Positions 19,242 through 28,526 of a stretch of DNA of 64,000 nucleotides are shown in pieces. The position numbers and the translations under genes were made by a program. Each line of letters starts with the position of its first letter. Positions within the stretch are counted from its first letter, which is position 1. This stretch comes from an uncultured Eubacteriales bacterium (GTDB lineage: Bacteria > Bacillota > Clostridia > Oscillospirales > Acutalibacteraceae). Where the stretch lies: contig CAKSFK010000010.1 of assembly GCA_934454655.1 (NCBI GenBank), positions 3,413-67,412 on the forward strand. Reading direction: 5' to 3'. The notes beneath the pieces were generated by a model. That model saw only the letters and a list, made by a program, of their open reading frames with translations, ran no database searches and was not told where the DNA came from.

Positions 19242-19287
19242 ACAGGCAAAACCGTCGAAATGCCGACTGTCTTGCCTGTGCTTTTTT
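19242..19287. repeat. REP-like hairpin between uraA and nfnB
   Basis: A 16-bp imperfect stem (19242-19257 with 19264-19279) is followed on the plus strand by GCTTTTTT. Its right arm shares CCGACTGTCTTG with the metQ-metN hairpin at 2369-2383, and the left arms are also alike, so these look like two members of a palindromic repeat family. Confidence 0.55.
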
Positions 19288-20671
19288 ATTTTGAAGAAAG
19301 GTATTCGTCAATTGCCTTGGCGGCGGTTTTTCCCGCACCCATTGCAAGAATAACCGTCGCGGCGCCCGTAACTGCGTCGCCGCCCGCGTAAACGCCCTCG
19401 CGGCTGGTCTTGCCGGTTTCCTCGTTTACGATTATTCCGCCGCGCTTGTTAACCTCAAGTCCCTCGGTGGTGGACTTTATAAGCGGGTTTGGCGACGTTC
19501 CGATCGACATTATCACGCAGTCGGCGTCAATTTCGTACTCACTGCCCTCAACGGGAACGGGACGCGCACGTCCGGATTCATCAGGTTCGGAAAGCTCCAT
19601 CTGCTGGCAGAGAATGCTTCTTACCCAACCGTCGTTCCCTTCAATTTTAATCGGGTTGGTAAGAAATTTAAACTCAATTCCTTCTTCCATTGCGTGTTCA
19701 ACCTCTTCACGGCGCGCGGGAAGCTCTTTTTCGGTGCGGCGGTATACAACCGTAACGTCCGCACCCAGGCGCTTTGCGGTGCGAGCGGCGTCCATCGCAA
19801 CGTTTCCGCCGCCCACAATTACAGCCTTTTTGGCGTGCATAACCGGCGTTGCGCTGCCTTCCTTATACGATTTCATAAGGTTGTTGCGCGTTAAGAACTC
19901 ATTTGCGGAGTAAACACCGCAGAGAGCCTCGCCCTCAATACCCATAAAGCGTGGCAAGCCCGCTCCCGAGCCGATAAACACAGCTTCATAGCCCATATCG
20001 AAAAGCTCGTCGACCGTTATTGTTTTTCCGATTATTACGTCGGTATCAATCTCAACACCGAGGGCTTTAAGGGTATCAACCTCTTTTTTAACAATCTTTT
20101 TCGGCAGGCGAAACTCGGGTATTCCGTAAACCAGCACTCCGCCCGCGGTGTGCAGTGCCTCAAAAACCGAAACCTTGTAGCCTTTTTTGGCAAGGTCGCC
20201 CGCGCAGGTAAGACCCGAAGGACCTGAGCCTACAACCGCAACCTTATGCCCGTTAAATTCGGGCTTGTTAACATTGTCCGCGGCGTGCGCGTTGTGCCAG
20301 TCGGCAACAAAGCGTTCCAGCCTGCCGATGCCTACCGGCTCGCCCTTTATTCCGCGAACGCATTTCGATTCGCACTGGGTTTCCTGCGGACATACCCTTC
20401 CGCAAACGGCGGGCAGGCTTGAGGATTCGTTTATAATTTTATAAGCGCCCTCAAAATCGCCCTCTTTAACCTTCTCGATAAACGCGGGAATGTGAATGTT
20501 AACGGGACATCCCGTAACGCAGGGCATATGCTTACAGTTAAGGCAGCGTGCCGCCTCTTCAAGTGCGGTTTCCTCGCTGTAACCGAGGGCTACCTCCGAA
20601 AAGTTATGATTGCGTACATCAGGTGCCTGCACCGGCATTTCGTGTTTTTTGGGATCCATATTCACAGCCAT
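19286..20671 (-). CDS. nfnB: NfnB, large subunit of NADH-dependent ferredoxin:NADP+ oxidoreductase (GltA/GltD-like)
   Basis: Flavoprotein subunit homologous to the glutamate synthase small chain, 461 residues. Two iron-sulfur cysteine clusters lie near the N-terminus (CLNCKHMPCVTGCPV; CGRVCPQETQCESKC), then an FAD site (VAVVGSGPSGLTCAGDLAK) and an NADP site (VIVGGGNVAMDAARTAKRL). ATG 20671 is chosen because AGGAGGTG stands 8 nt upstream; the longer frame runs into nfnA. Immediately follows nfnA. With NfnA it couples NADPH, NADH and ferredoxin by flavin-based electron bifurcation. Confidence 0.9.
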   Translation of the reverse strand: MAVNMDPKKHEMPVQAPDVRNHNFSEVALGYSEETALEEAARCLNCKHMPCVTGCPVNIHIPAFIEKVKEGDFEGAYKIINESSSLPAVCGRVCPQETQCESKCVRGIKGEPVGIGRLERFVADWHNAHAADNVNKPEFNGHKVAVVGSGPSGLTCAGDLAKKGYKVSVFEALHTAGGVLVYGIPEFRLPKKIVKKEVDTLKALGVEIDTDVIIGKTITVDELFDMGYEAVFIGSGAGLPRFMGIEGEALCGVYSANEFLTRNNLMKSYKEGSATPVMHAKKAVIVGGGNVAMDAARTAKRLGADVTVVYRRTEKELPARREEVEHAMEEGIEFKFLTNPIKIEGNDGWVRSILCQQMELSEPDESGRARPVPVEGSEYEIDADCVIMSIGTSPNPLIKSTTEGLEVNKRGGIIVNEETGKTSREGVYAGGDAVTGAATVILAMGAGKTAAKAIDEYLSSK

Positions 20672-20672
20672 T

Positions 20673-21515
20673 TTACCGCACCTCCTGTTTAAATAAATTG
20701 CAGGTTTTCTCATATGCGTGGCGTTCAAAATCACGGTACATAGCGCCGCGTTTCATAGCCTCGTCAAAATCAACCTCAAAGCCGTCAAAATCGGGACCGT
20801 CAACACAGGCAAACTTTGTTTTGCCGCCCACGGTAAGGCGGCAGCCGCCGCACATACCCGTTCCGTCTATCATAATCGGGTTCATCGAAACCACTGTTTT
20901 AACGCCGGCGGGCTTTGTGGTTGCCACAACAAACTTCATCATAATAAGCGGACCTATGGTAATAACCTCGTCGTAATTTTCGCCCGAGTCAATGGCTTCC
21001 TTAAGCGGCGCCGTTACAACGCCCTTTGTGCCGTACGAACCGTCGTCAGTCATAACGGTAAGTCTGTCCGAACAGGCGGAAAACTCATCCTCCAGAATTA
21101 CAAGGTCCTTGTTGCGGAAGCCCACTATCGTGTGAACCTCACAGCCCTCTTCGTGGAGCTTTTCGGCAATAGGCAGTGCTATTGCACAGCCTACGCCGCC
21201 GCCCACAACGCAAACCTTACGCAGTCCCTCGGTTTCGGTGGGTCTGCCTAAAGGTCCCGCAAAGTCGGCAAGACTGTCACCGACGTTTTTGTGATTAAGC
21301 TTTTCGGTTGTAGCGCCCACAATCTGAAAGATAATTCTTACAGTTCCCTTTTGGCGGTCATACCCGGCAACGGTAAGCGGTATGCGCTCGCCGTCGTCAT
21401 CGGTACGCAGAATAATGAACTGTCCCGCCTCTGCCTTTTTGGCAACAAGCGGTGCTTCAATATCCATAAGCGTAACCGTAGGATTAAGACTGCGTTTGTT
21501 TACGATTTTAAACAT
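20673..21515 (-). CDS. nfnA: NfnA, small subunit of ferredoxin:NADP+ oxidoreductase
   Basis: A 280-residue FAD/NAD-binding subunit with a ferredoxin-reductase-like fold. Family hallmarks are GPLGRPTE, VVGGGVGCAIALPIAE (NAD site) and a C-terminal [2Fe-2S] motif in DGTGMCGGCRLTVGGK and FACVDGPDFDG. This C-terminal signature distinguishes NfnA from dihydroorotate dehydrogenase PyrK. It sits directly before nfnB and 36 nt after the alcohol dehydrogenase gene, suggesting a redox-balancing operon. Confidence 0.9.
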   Translation of the reverse strand: MFKIVNKRSLNPTVTLMDIEAPLVAKKAEAGQFIILRTDDDGERIPLTVAGYDRQKGTVRIIFQIVGATTEKLNHKNVGDSLADFAGPLGRPTETEGLRKVCVVGGGVGCAIALPIAEKLHEEGCEVHTIVGFRNKDLVILEDEFSACSDRLTVMTDDGSYGTKGVVTAPLKEAIDSGENYDEVITIGPLIMMKFVVATTKPAGVKTVVSMNPIMIDGTGMCGGCRLTVGGKTKFACVDGPDFDGFEVDFDEAMKRGAMYRDFERHAYEKTCNLFKQEVR

Positions 21516-21551
21516 TTCTTACTATCATTCCTTTAATTTATTCACGGCTTA

Positions 21552-22748
21552 TCAGAAGTCAACTTCCGTGCCGTAGTATGTGCATTTAAAGAGTCTTGCC
21601 ATAGTTTCGGGGTCAATGGCGCGCGGATTTGAACCCGTGCAGGCATCACCCACGGCGTTAACGGCTATTTCGTCCACCTTGGCGTTAAACTCTGCCTCGT
21701 CCACTCCGAACTCCTTTAAGGTGTGCGGAATGTTAAGCTCGTCGTTCATTTTATCAATAAGACCGCAAAGGTTTTCAATAAGACCCTTGTTGCTGTTTCC
21801 GGGAAGTCCCAGCATCCTTGCAATGTCGGCATATCTTTCGGCGGCTCTTTGGTCGTGCGCGTTATATTTAATAACGTAGGGCAGATATATTGCGTTTGCA
21901 CAGCCGTGCGGCAGATGTCTGTCCTTCATACTTCCCTCGTGGAAAGCGGCGCCTGTTTTATGAGCCATTGAGTGAACTATGCCGAGCAGCGCGTTGGAGA
22001 ACGCCATACCCGCAAGGCACTGTGCGTCGTGCATTGCCGCTCTTGATTCACGGTTGCCTTTATAGGAAGAGGGCAGGTAAGCCGTAACCATTTCAATTGC
22101 CTTCATGGCAAGCGCGTCGGTATAATGGCTTGCAACCGTTGATACATACGCCTCAATTGCGTGGGTAAGTGCGTCCATACCCGTGTGCGCCACAAGCTTT
22201 TGAGGCATCGTCTGTGCAAGTTCGGGGTCAACAATCGCAACATCGGGGGTAATGTTAAAGTCCGCCAGCGGATATTTAATTCCCTTTGCATAATCGGTTA
22301 TAACAGAGAAAGCCGTAACCTCGGTTGCGGTACCCGATGTAGAAGAAATAGCGCAGAATTTCGCCTTTGTTCTGAGCTCGGGGAAATTGAAGGGTATGCA
22401 GAGCGAGTCAAACGTAACATCGGGGTATTCATAGAACGCCCACATTGCCTTCGCTGCGTCAATCGGTGAGCCGCCGCCTATCGCAACTATCCAGTCGGGC
22501 TCGAATTTCCTCATAGCCTCCGCGCCGCGCATAACGGTTTCAACCGACGGATCGGGCTCAACGCCCTCGAAAAGCTCCACCTCAAATCCCGCTTCCTTAA
22601 GGTAATTTACAGCCTTATCAAGAAAGCCGAAGCGCTTCATAGAGCCGCCGCCGACAACAACTATAGCCCTTTTGCCCTTAAGGCTTTTAAGGTTTTCCAT
22701 TGCGTTCTCGCCGAAATATACGTCCCTGGGTAAAGTGAATCTTGCCAT
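21552..22748 (-). CDS. Iron-containing alcohol dehydrogenase
   Basis: Group III (Fe-dependent) NAD(P)-linked alcohol dehydrogenase, 398 residues. Seen: GGGSPIDAAKAMW in the cofactor site (near residue 98), the STSGTATEVTAFSVI loop, HTGMDALTHAIEAYVS and GIVHSMAHKTGAAFH, with the metal-binding Asp/His residues in place. Such enzymes reduce aldehydes to ethanol or butanol in fermentation. A promoter lies 37 bp upstream, and the gene leads into nfnAB. Substrate cannot be settled from sequence. Confidence 0.93.
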   Translation of the reverse strand: MARFTLPRDVYFGENAMENLKSLKGKRAIVVVGGGSMKRFGFLDKAVNYLKEAGFEVELFEGVEPDPSVETVMRGAEAMRKFEPDWIVAIGGGSPIDAAKAMWAFYEYPDVTFDSLCIPFNFPELRTKAKFCAISSTSGTATEVTAFSVITDYAKGIKYPLADFNITPDVAIVDPELAQTMPQKLVAHTGMDALTHAIEAYVSTVASHYTDALAMKAIEMVTAYLPSSYKGNRESRAAMHDAQCLAGMAFSNALLGIVHSMAHKTGAAFHEGSMKDRHLPHGCANAIYLPYVIKYNAHDQRAAERYADIARMLGLPGNSNKGLIENLCGLIDKMNDELNIPHTLKEFGVDEAEFNAKVDEIAVNAVGDACTGSNPRAIDPETMARLFKCTYYGTEVDF

Positions 22749-22784
22749 AATAAATTCCTCCGTTTATGTTTTTTTGTTAAAAAC

Positions 22785-22813
22785 ATTATAGCATTTTACA
22801 CTTTTAATATCAA
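22785..22813 (-). promoter_or_regulatory. Promoter of the alcohol dehydrogenase-nfnAB unit
   Basis: On the minus strand TTGATA (22808-22813), 17 bp, TATAAT (22785-22790). A TGTTaaaAACA imperfect palindrome follows the -10 box, but I cannot call it a Rex site because only half of that consensus is present. Confidence 0.68.
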
Positions 22814-22864
22814 ATATGAGAACTATATATAGCTATATCATACAATATATATCTATTTTTTTAC

Positions 22865-23554
22865 TTAAAAAGTTGATTTTTTTACTTCGGTTACGAACAC
22901 TTTTCCGTCTGCCGCGGTAAATTTAATTTCAAAGCCCGAAAAGGAAAAGCCGTAAACCCGCGTAGGGTCGTCCTGATAGCGGGGTCTTGGGTCAAGGCTT
23001 AAAACTTCACGGAGCTTTGCGGCGGTTTTTGCCCCCAATATTTCCGCCGCGCTTTTGGGAATTTCAACCTCAAATTTTTTTCCGTACGGCGTTCCCGCAA
23101 AGCCGCACACCGCGTTCGGTATCGCGTCGGCATAGGCAATGTAGGGCTTTATATCGTAAATCGGGGTACCGTCTGCCATATCAATGCCCGCAACGGTGAG
23201 AACGGGACCTGCCGTTTTATCCCTCTCAACCTTTAAGAGCCGAACGGCGGAAAGCGCCAGAGGGTTCGGTCTGTACGGCGAGCGCGTCGCAAACACGCCG
23301 ATCCTTTTATTGCCGCCGAGGCGCGGCGGGCGCACCGTCGGCGACCATTCCTTTTTATCAGAAAGGGAAAATCCCCACACAAGCCATATGTGTGAAAATT
23401 CCTCAAGCTCCCTCACAGCCGAAAAATCACGGTACGGCGGTTCAAAAATTATTTTGCCTGTAAGGCCTTCAACTATACCGCTTTGGCGCGGAATTCCGAA
23501 TTTTTCGGGAAAATCGGTTTTTATTTTTGCAATAACCTTTAAACTGAGTTCCAC
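22865..23554 (-). CDS. trmO: tRNA m6t6A37 methyltransferase TrmO (TsaA family)
   Basis: SAM-dependent enzyme that methylates N6-threonylcarbamoyladenosine at tRNA position 37, 229 residues. Family motifs: FSHIWLVWGF, IGVFATRSPYRPNPLALSAV and DGTPIYDIKPYIAYAD. Full length, with the C-terminal domain seen in E. coli (DPRPRYQDDPTRVYGFSF). It lies 3 nt downstream of the PBP1A gene and is probably co-transcribed with it. The window also encodes TsaB, TsaE and MtaB, which act on the same base. Confidence 0.93.
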   Translation of the reverse strand: MELSLKVIAKIKTDFPEKFGIPRQSGIVEGLTGKIIFEPPYRDFSAVRELEEFSHIWLVWGFSLSDKKEWSPTVRPPRLGGNKRIGVFATRSPYRPNPLALSAVRLLKVERDKTAGPVLTVAGIDMADGTPIYDIKPYIAYADAIPNAVCGFAGTPYGKKFEVEIPKSAAEILGAKTAAKLREVLSLDPRPRYQDDPTRVYGFSFSGFEIKFTAADGKVFVTEVKKSTF

Positions 23555-23557
23555 CGC

Positions 23558-25771
23558 TCATTCCCCCGTGCTCTGCGGTTCGGACACCTGTGTGCCGGAG
23601 GATGACGCCGAACTTTCCGCCGAGGACACTCCGGATGACGCCTGTTGCTCGGAAGAAGAGGCAACCGATGACGCATCCGCCGAGGAAACCGCGGAAGAGC
23701 TTGCGATCGCGGAGCTTGACACCTCGGATGACGATACCGAGGGCTTGCTTGATACAACGGACGAAGTCTGCTTGTCTTTATCCGTCTTTTTAAAGTATGC
23801 GGAACCTTTTTTCACAACGTCGTCACTGTCGGTAAAGTCCTTTTTCTCAAGGTTTTTGTGAACCTCGGTCATAACATCCTTCCAAATTTTTGCTGCGGCG
23901 GCACCGTTTGAAACCTTGCTTTGGAAGTCAAAGCCGTACCACACCGAGCCGACATAGTAAGGCGTACCTGCTACCATCCATAAATCGTAAGATTCGCTTG
24001 AAGTACCTGTTTTTGCGTATGCTCGCATACGGTTATACCCGGCAATGCCTCTGCCCGTACCCTCGCTTCCGTATACGACCTCCTGCAGCAGATGGTTCAT
24101 AACGGTTGCGGTGGCGGGGCTTATTGCCTGCGTTCCTGTTTCATCGTAATCAAACACAACTTCGCCGTTTGCTTTTTCAATTTTATAATAGGTTGTGGGC
24201 TTGTGGTAAACGCCCTGATTGCCGAAAATTGCGTAAGCCGCGCAGGATTCGGTTGCGGTAAGCCCGTAGTTTGTGCCGCCCAGCGCCAGCGCCGCAAGGT
24301 TTTTATCCGACGTTACCAGGTGCTTGCAGCCCAGCTTGTTTACAAGGAAGTTGTACGAATCTTCAATTCCGACCTCCTGCAGCAACCTTACAGGCACGGT
24401 GTTCATTGATTTGCGTATAGCATAATTAAGCGAAACCGTACCCTTGTAATAGCCGTACCATTCCTTAGGTCCGCTTTTACCCTTTCCGTAATAATCCTTT
24501 ATGGGCTGATCCAGAACCTTTGAGCTGTAGTTTACAATATCCTTTTCAACCGCAAGCGCGTAAACTCCTATCGGTTTCATTGTAGAACCGGGCTGACGCG
24601 GAGATTTTGTGGCGCGGTTAAGCCCTCTGTTCGTGGTTTTTTCACCTGCTCCGCCGACAATGCCCATTATGTGTCCGCTGTAATCCATAACCGTCATAGC
24701 CGACTGGGCGTTGACCTTTTCGCCGCGGGGGTTGACCGCGGTTTGCGGGAAATAGGTCTTAATGTCAAGGTACACCTTTTCCATTTGCGACTGAATATCC
24801 GGGTTAACGGTGGAATAAATTTTAAAGCCGCCGTTGTAGAACATTGTGGAGGCAACCTTTGTATCGCACTTGTATTTCTCAGCCAGATCCTCAATTACCT
24901 GTTCTATAAGCGCGTCAACAAACCAGCTGTTAATTTCCGCCTCGTAGTCGTCCTCCTGCGAATTGTCAAGCTTAAGCTCTTCATTATACGCCGCGTCGTA
25001 CTCCTCGTAGGATATTTTTTTAAGCTCCAGCATTTTATCAAGCACAAGCCTGCGCCTTTTTTTGTTTTCCTCCGCTCCCTTTTCGGTCATGGGATTGTAT
25101 TTTGAGGGGTTGTTTGTTATTGCGGCAAGCGCCGTAGATTCGGTAAGCGTAAGCTGGCTTACATCCTTGTTAAAGTAGTAATTTGCCGCAACCTGCACGC
25201 CGCATATTCCGTTGCCGAGGGATATGGTGTTAAGGTAAGCCTCAAGAATCTCGGTTTTTGTAAGCTTTTTTGAAATGAGCAGCGCCCTTACAATTTCGCG
25301 GAATTTACGCATAGCGTCCTTATCGCGGTCATTCGTCACGTTTTTAATAAGCTGCTGCGTAATTGTTGAACCGCCGAATTCGGTTGAATTGAATTTTAAA
25401 AACCTGTTTGCCACGGCGCCCGCCGTTCTTTTCCAGTCAACGCCGCGGTTTTCGTAAAACCGTTCGTCCTCAATCGCAATGAACGCTTCGCCGAGGTACT
25501 TCGGCATTTTATCAATGCTTGCCCAAATGCGGTTTTCACTGCCGTGCAGGCGCTGGTATTCCTCCCAGTTGCCCTTTTTGTTCTTAACATAAATAACGGA
25601 GGTCATATTAAGCTCCATATTCTTTATGCTGCTTACAATGCTGCCCGACGAGAAAAAGTCAATTTTTCTTTCCGACTTTATATAGGTAGGTATTACGAAA
25701 ATAAGAAAGACCGTAGTTACAATAAGCAGTCCGGATAAGAAAACCGTAAGCTTTTTAAAAACCTTTTCCAT
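23558..25771 (-). CDS. Class A penicillin-binding protein (PBP1A-like)
   Basis: Bifunctional peptidoglycan synthase, 737 residues from ATG 25771 (a GGAAGG site precedes; the longer frame has no ribosome site). One N-terminal membrane anchor; GT51 domain with EDERFYENRGVDW and GGSTITQQLIKN; transpeptidase with the active Ser in GSTMKPIG, the SMN motif and the KTG motif in AKTGTSSESYD. The last ~65 residues are an almost pure Ser/Ala/Val low-complexity tail, probably a cell-wall-spanning extension. Followed 3 nt later by trmO. Confidence 0.93.
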   Translation of the reverse strand: MEKVFKKLTVFLSGLLIVTTVFLIFVIPTYIKSERKIDFFSSGSIVSSIKNMELNMTSVIYVKNKKGNWEEYQRLHGSENRIWASIDKMPKYLGEAFIAIEDERFYENRGVDWKRTAGAVANRFLKFNSTEFGGSTITQQLIKNVTNDRDKDAMRKFREIVRALLISKKLTKTEILEAYLNTISLGNGICGVQVAANYYFNKDVSQLTLTESTALAAITNNPSKYNPMTEKGAEENKKRRRLVLDKMLELKKISYEEYDAAYNEELKLDNSQEDDYEAEINSWFVDALIEQVIEDLAEKYKCDTKVASTMFYNGGFKIYSTVNPDIQSQMEKVYLDIKTYFPQTAVNPRGEKVNAQSAMTVMDYSGHIMGIVGGAGEKTTNRGLNRATKSPRQPGSTMKPIGVYALAVEKDIVNYSSKVLDQPIKDYYGKGKSGPKEWYGYYKGTVSLNYAIRKSMNTVPVRLLQEVGIEDSYNFLVNKLGCKHLVTSDKNLAALALGGTNYGLTATESCAAYAIFGNQGVYHKPTTYYKIEKANGEVVFDYDETGTQAISPATATVMNHLLQEVVYGSEGTGRGIAGYNRMRAYAKTGTSSESYDLWMVAGTPYYVGSVWYGFDFQSKVSNGAAAAKIWKDVMTEVHKNLEKKDFTDSDDVVKKGSAYFKKTDKDKQTSSVVSSKPSVSSSEVSSSAIASSSAVSSADASSVASSSEQQASSGVSSAESSASSSGTQVSEPQSTGE

Positions 25772-25866
25772 ATTCCGCTTCCTTCCTTTAAGTACATACA
25801 CTCCGATTATATCACTGTTGCGGATATTTATCAAATATTTTTTTAACATTCATATTTTATTTATAA

Positions 25867-25893
25867 TTCGGTTGTATAATTTTTACAGCCGAA
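25867..25893 (+). promoter_or_regulatory. Hairpin/operator overlapping a -10 box before the fused ABC exporter
   Basis: A 10-bp inverted repeat TTCGGTTGTA...TACAGCCGAA spans TATAAT (25875-25880) just before the AGGAGG-like site of the exporter gene. It could be a repressor site. The -35 box is poor. Confidence 0.4.
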
Positions 25894-25906
25894 CGGAGGA
25901 AATATT

Positions 25907-28516
25907 ATGCTTAAGTTAACCGATATAAAAAAGGATTATGTGACGGGCGATACAACAGTACACGCACTTAAAGGCGTGAACATTGAGTTCAGAAAAAGCG
26001 AATTTGTGTCAATACTCGGTCAGTCGGGCTGCGGCAAGACGACCCTTCTTAACATAATCGGGGGGCTGGACCGCTATACCGAGGGCGACCTTTCCGTAAA
26101 CGGGCGCTCCACAAAAACCTTTAAGGACAGGGATTGGGATAACTACCGCAACCACTCGGTAGGCTTTATTTTTCAAAGCTATAATCTTATTCCTCACCAG
26201 AGCGTGCTTTCAAACGTGGAACTGGCGCTTACGCTTTCGGGCGTTTCCCGCGCCGAGCGGAGAAAAAGAGCCGAAGAAGCCTTGCGCCGCGTGGGACTCG
26301 GCGATCAGCTGAACAAAAAGCCAAACGAGATGTCGGGCGGACAAATGCAGAGGGTGGCAATAGCGCGGGCGCTTGTCAACAATCCCGAAATACTGCTTGC
26401 CGACGAACCGACCGGCGCGCTTGACAGCGAAACCTCCGTTCAGATAATGGAGCTTTTAAAGGAAATAGCAAAGGATCGCCTTGTAATAATGGTTACGCAC
26501 AACCCGGAGCTTGCAAAACAGTATTCCACAAGAATTATAAGGCTTCTTGACGGCAATATTACCGACGACAGTATGCCTTACAGCTCCGAAGAGGAAATTA
26601 AAGCCGTCGGGAAAACGACCAAACGCCCCTCTATGTCGTTTTTAACGGCGTTATCGCTTTCCCTTAATAACCTTATGACCAAAAAGGCGCGGACATTCCT
26701 CACCGCCTTTGCGGGGTCGATAGGTATCATAGGCATTGCGCTTATTCTTTCCCTTTCAAGCGGCGTTAACGCCTACATTGCAAAGGTGGAGGAGGACACC
26801 CTTTCAAGCTACCCCATAACGATTGAGCAGGCGGGAATGGATTTAAGCCAGCTTGCAAACGACCTTATGGGCAAGACAGAAGCCCCCGAAAACGGCGACC
26901 CCGACAAAATTTACAGCAACAATATTATGACCGAAATGATGTCCACAATGGTTAACGGCATTTCGGCTAACAATCTGGAGCTTTTAAAAGAGCATATCGA
27001 AAAAACGCCCGCGTTTAAGGAAAACACAAGCGAAATTGAGTATAAATATTCAACGGTTATGAATATTTACGATGAAAAAGGCAACAGAGTAAACCCGAAC
27101 ACGGTGTTTTCAACCGTTTTCGGGGAGGGCGCGGCGCAAAGCACGCAGATGTCGGGTATGTCGTCCTTCTCAAATACCGAGGTATGGAACAGGCTTTTCG
27201 ATAACGACGAATTCCTTAAAAAGCAGTACGACGTTGTTGCGGGACGTATGCCCGAAAAATACAACGAAATCGTACTGGCGGTGGACAAAAACAACCGCAT
27301 AAGCGACTACACCCTTTATTCCCTTGGGCTTAAGGACTCGGCAGAGCTTGAGGATATGATGAAAAAGGCGAAGAACGGCGAGAAAATTGAGCCGACAGCC
27401 GAAACATCCTACACATTTGACGAGATACTGAACCTTAAATTCAAATTGCTCTGCAACACCGATTATTTTTCCGAAAATGCGGACGGAACCTGGACGGACA
27501 GAACCGACGACGCGCTTTTTGTTGCCTCACAGCTTGACAAAGCGGGCGAAGAGATAAGCGTTGTGGGCATAATACGTCTGGCGGAAAACTCCGTTTCCGA
27601 CAAAACGAGCGGCTTTGTAGGCTATAAATCAGAGCTTATGGAGCACCTTATCGACAAGGTTAACGACAGCAAAATAGTAAAGCTGCAAAAGGACAATAAG
27701 GACACGGATATTTTTTCGGGCAAACCGTTTGAATCGGCTGTTACGGATATGACCTACGCACAGCTTACGGCGTATATCGCCACACTGCCCGAAAACGAGC
27801 AGGCGGAGTACAACGCGTATATAAATCAGATGGCGCAGTCGGGAATGAGCGAAGAACAGATTGCCGAACGCTTTAAAACCCTGATGCAGAAAAACAGCAA
27901 ATCCGCAACCTATGACGGAAACTTAGAACTTATGGGCGTTTCGGACCTTAACAGCCCGTCGGTTATAAATATTTACCCCAAGGATTTTGAGGCAAAGGAA
28001 ACCATATCCGACCTTATAAGCGATTACAATGACAAGGCGGCGGATAACGAGAAAATAACATATACCGATTATATCGGACTTATGCTCTCCTCGGTCACCA
28101 CCATAATAAATGCCATAAGCTATATTCTTATTGCCTTTGTAAGCATTTCGCTTATAGTGTCATCAATAATGATAGGCATAATAACCTACATCTCCGTGCT
28201 TGAACGCACAAAGGAAATAGGCATACTGCGCGCAATGGGCGCCTCAAGGCGTGACGTTTCAAGGGTGTTTAACGCCGAAACGCTTATAGTGGGCTTTGCC
28301 GCCGGCGCGATAGGAATAGGTATAACGCTTTTGCTGCTTATTCCGATAAACCTTATAATAGCATCACTTACCGATATTTCGGGTCTTGCGGTTCTGCCGG
28401 TTGCGGGAGCGGCGGCGCTTATAGCCATAAGTATGCTGCTCACCTTTATCGCAGGGCTGTTCCCGTCGAGACTGGCGGCAAAAAAAGACCCCGTAAAGGC
28501 ATTACGGAGCGAATAA
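25907..28516 (+). CDS. Fused ABC transporter ATPase-FtsX permease (MacB-like)
   Basis: An 869-residue protein. Residues ~1-230 are an ATPase with Walker A GQSGCGKTTLLN, signature MSGGQMQRVAIARAL and Walker B ILLADEPTGALD. A first transmembrane helix near 265 (FAGSIGIIGIALILSLSSG) is followed by a ~450-residue extracellular domain and three C-terminal helices (~740-860) of the FtsX type. Such proteins act as mechanotransmission pumps for peptides or antibiotics, or in envelope maintenance. It stands alone; the first repeat composite begins 11 nt after its stop. Confidence 0.9.
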   Translation: MLKLTDIKKDYVTGDTTVHALKGVNIEFRKSEFVSILGQSGCGKTTLLNIIGGLDRYTEGDLSVNGRSTKTFKDRDWDNYRNHSVGFIFQSYNLIPHQSVLSNVELALTLSGVSRAERRKRAEEALRRVGLGDQLNKKPNEMSGGQMQRVAIARALVNNPEILLADEPTGALDSETSVQIMELLKEIAKDRLVIMVTHNPELAKQYSTRIIRLLDGNITDDSMPYSSEEEIKAVGKTTKRPSMSFLTALSLSLNNLMTKKARTFLTAFAGSIGIIGIALILSLSSGVNAYIAKVEEDTLSSYPITIEQAGMDLSQLANDLMGKTEAPENGDPDKIYSNNIMTEMMSTMVNGISANNLELLKEHIEKTPAFKENTSEIEYKYSTVMNIYDEKGNRVNPNTVFSTVFGEGAAQSTQMSGMSSFSNTEVWNRLFDNDEFLKKQYDVVAGRMPEKYNEIVLAVDKNNRISDYTLYSLGLKDSAELEDMMKKAKNGEKIEPTAETSYTFDEILNLKFKLLCNTDYFSENADGTWTDRTDDALFVASQLDKAGEEISVVGIIRLAENSVSDKTSGFVGYKSELMEHLIDKVNDSKIVKLQKDNKDTDIFSGKPFESAVTDMTYAQLTAYIATLPENEQAEYNAYINQMAQSGMSEEQIAERFKTLMQKNSKSATYDGNLELMGVSDLNSPSVINIYPKDFEAKETISDLISDYNDKAADNEKITYTDYIGLMLSSVTTIINAISYILIAFVSISLIVSSIMIGIITYISVLERTKEIGILRAMGASRRDVSRVFNAETLIVGFAAGAIGIGITLLLLIPINLIIASLTDISGLAVLPVAGAAALIAISMLLTFIAGLFPSRLAAKKDPVKALRSE

Positions 28517-28526
28517 AATAAAGGAA

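Noticed and set aside
22765..22795. Rex operator before the alcohol dehydrogenase
   Set aside because: Only a half-site (TTGTTAA) and an 11-bp imperfect palindrome are present, not the full 18-bp consensus.
23184..23861. Long plus-strand ORF opposite trmO and the PBP1A tail
   Set aside because: It is the shadow of the Ser/Ala-rich minus-strand coding sequence and has no ribosome site or recognisable domain.
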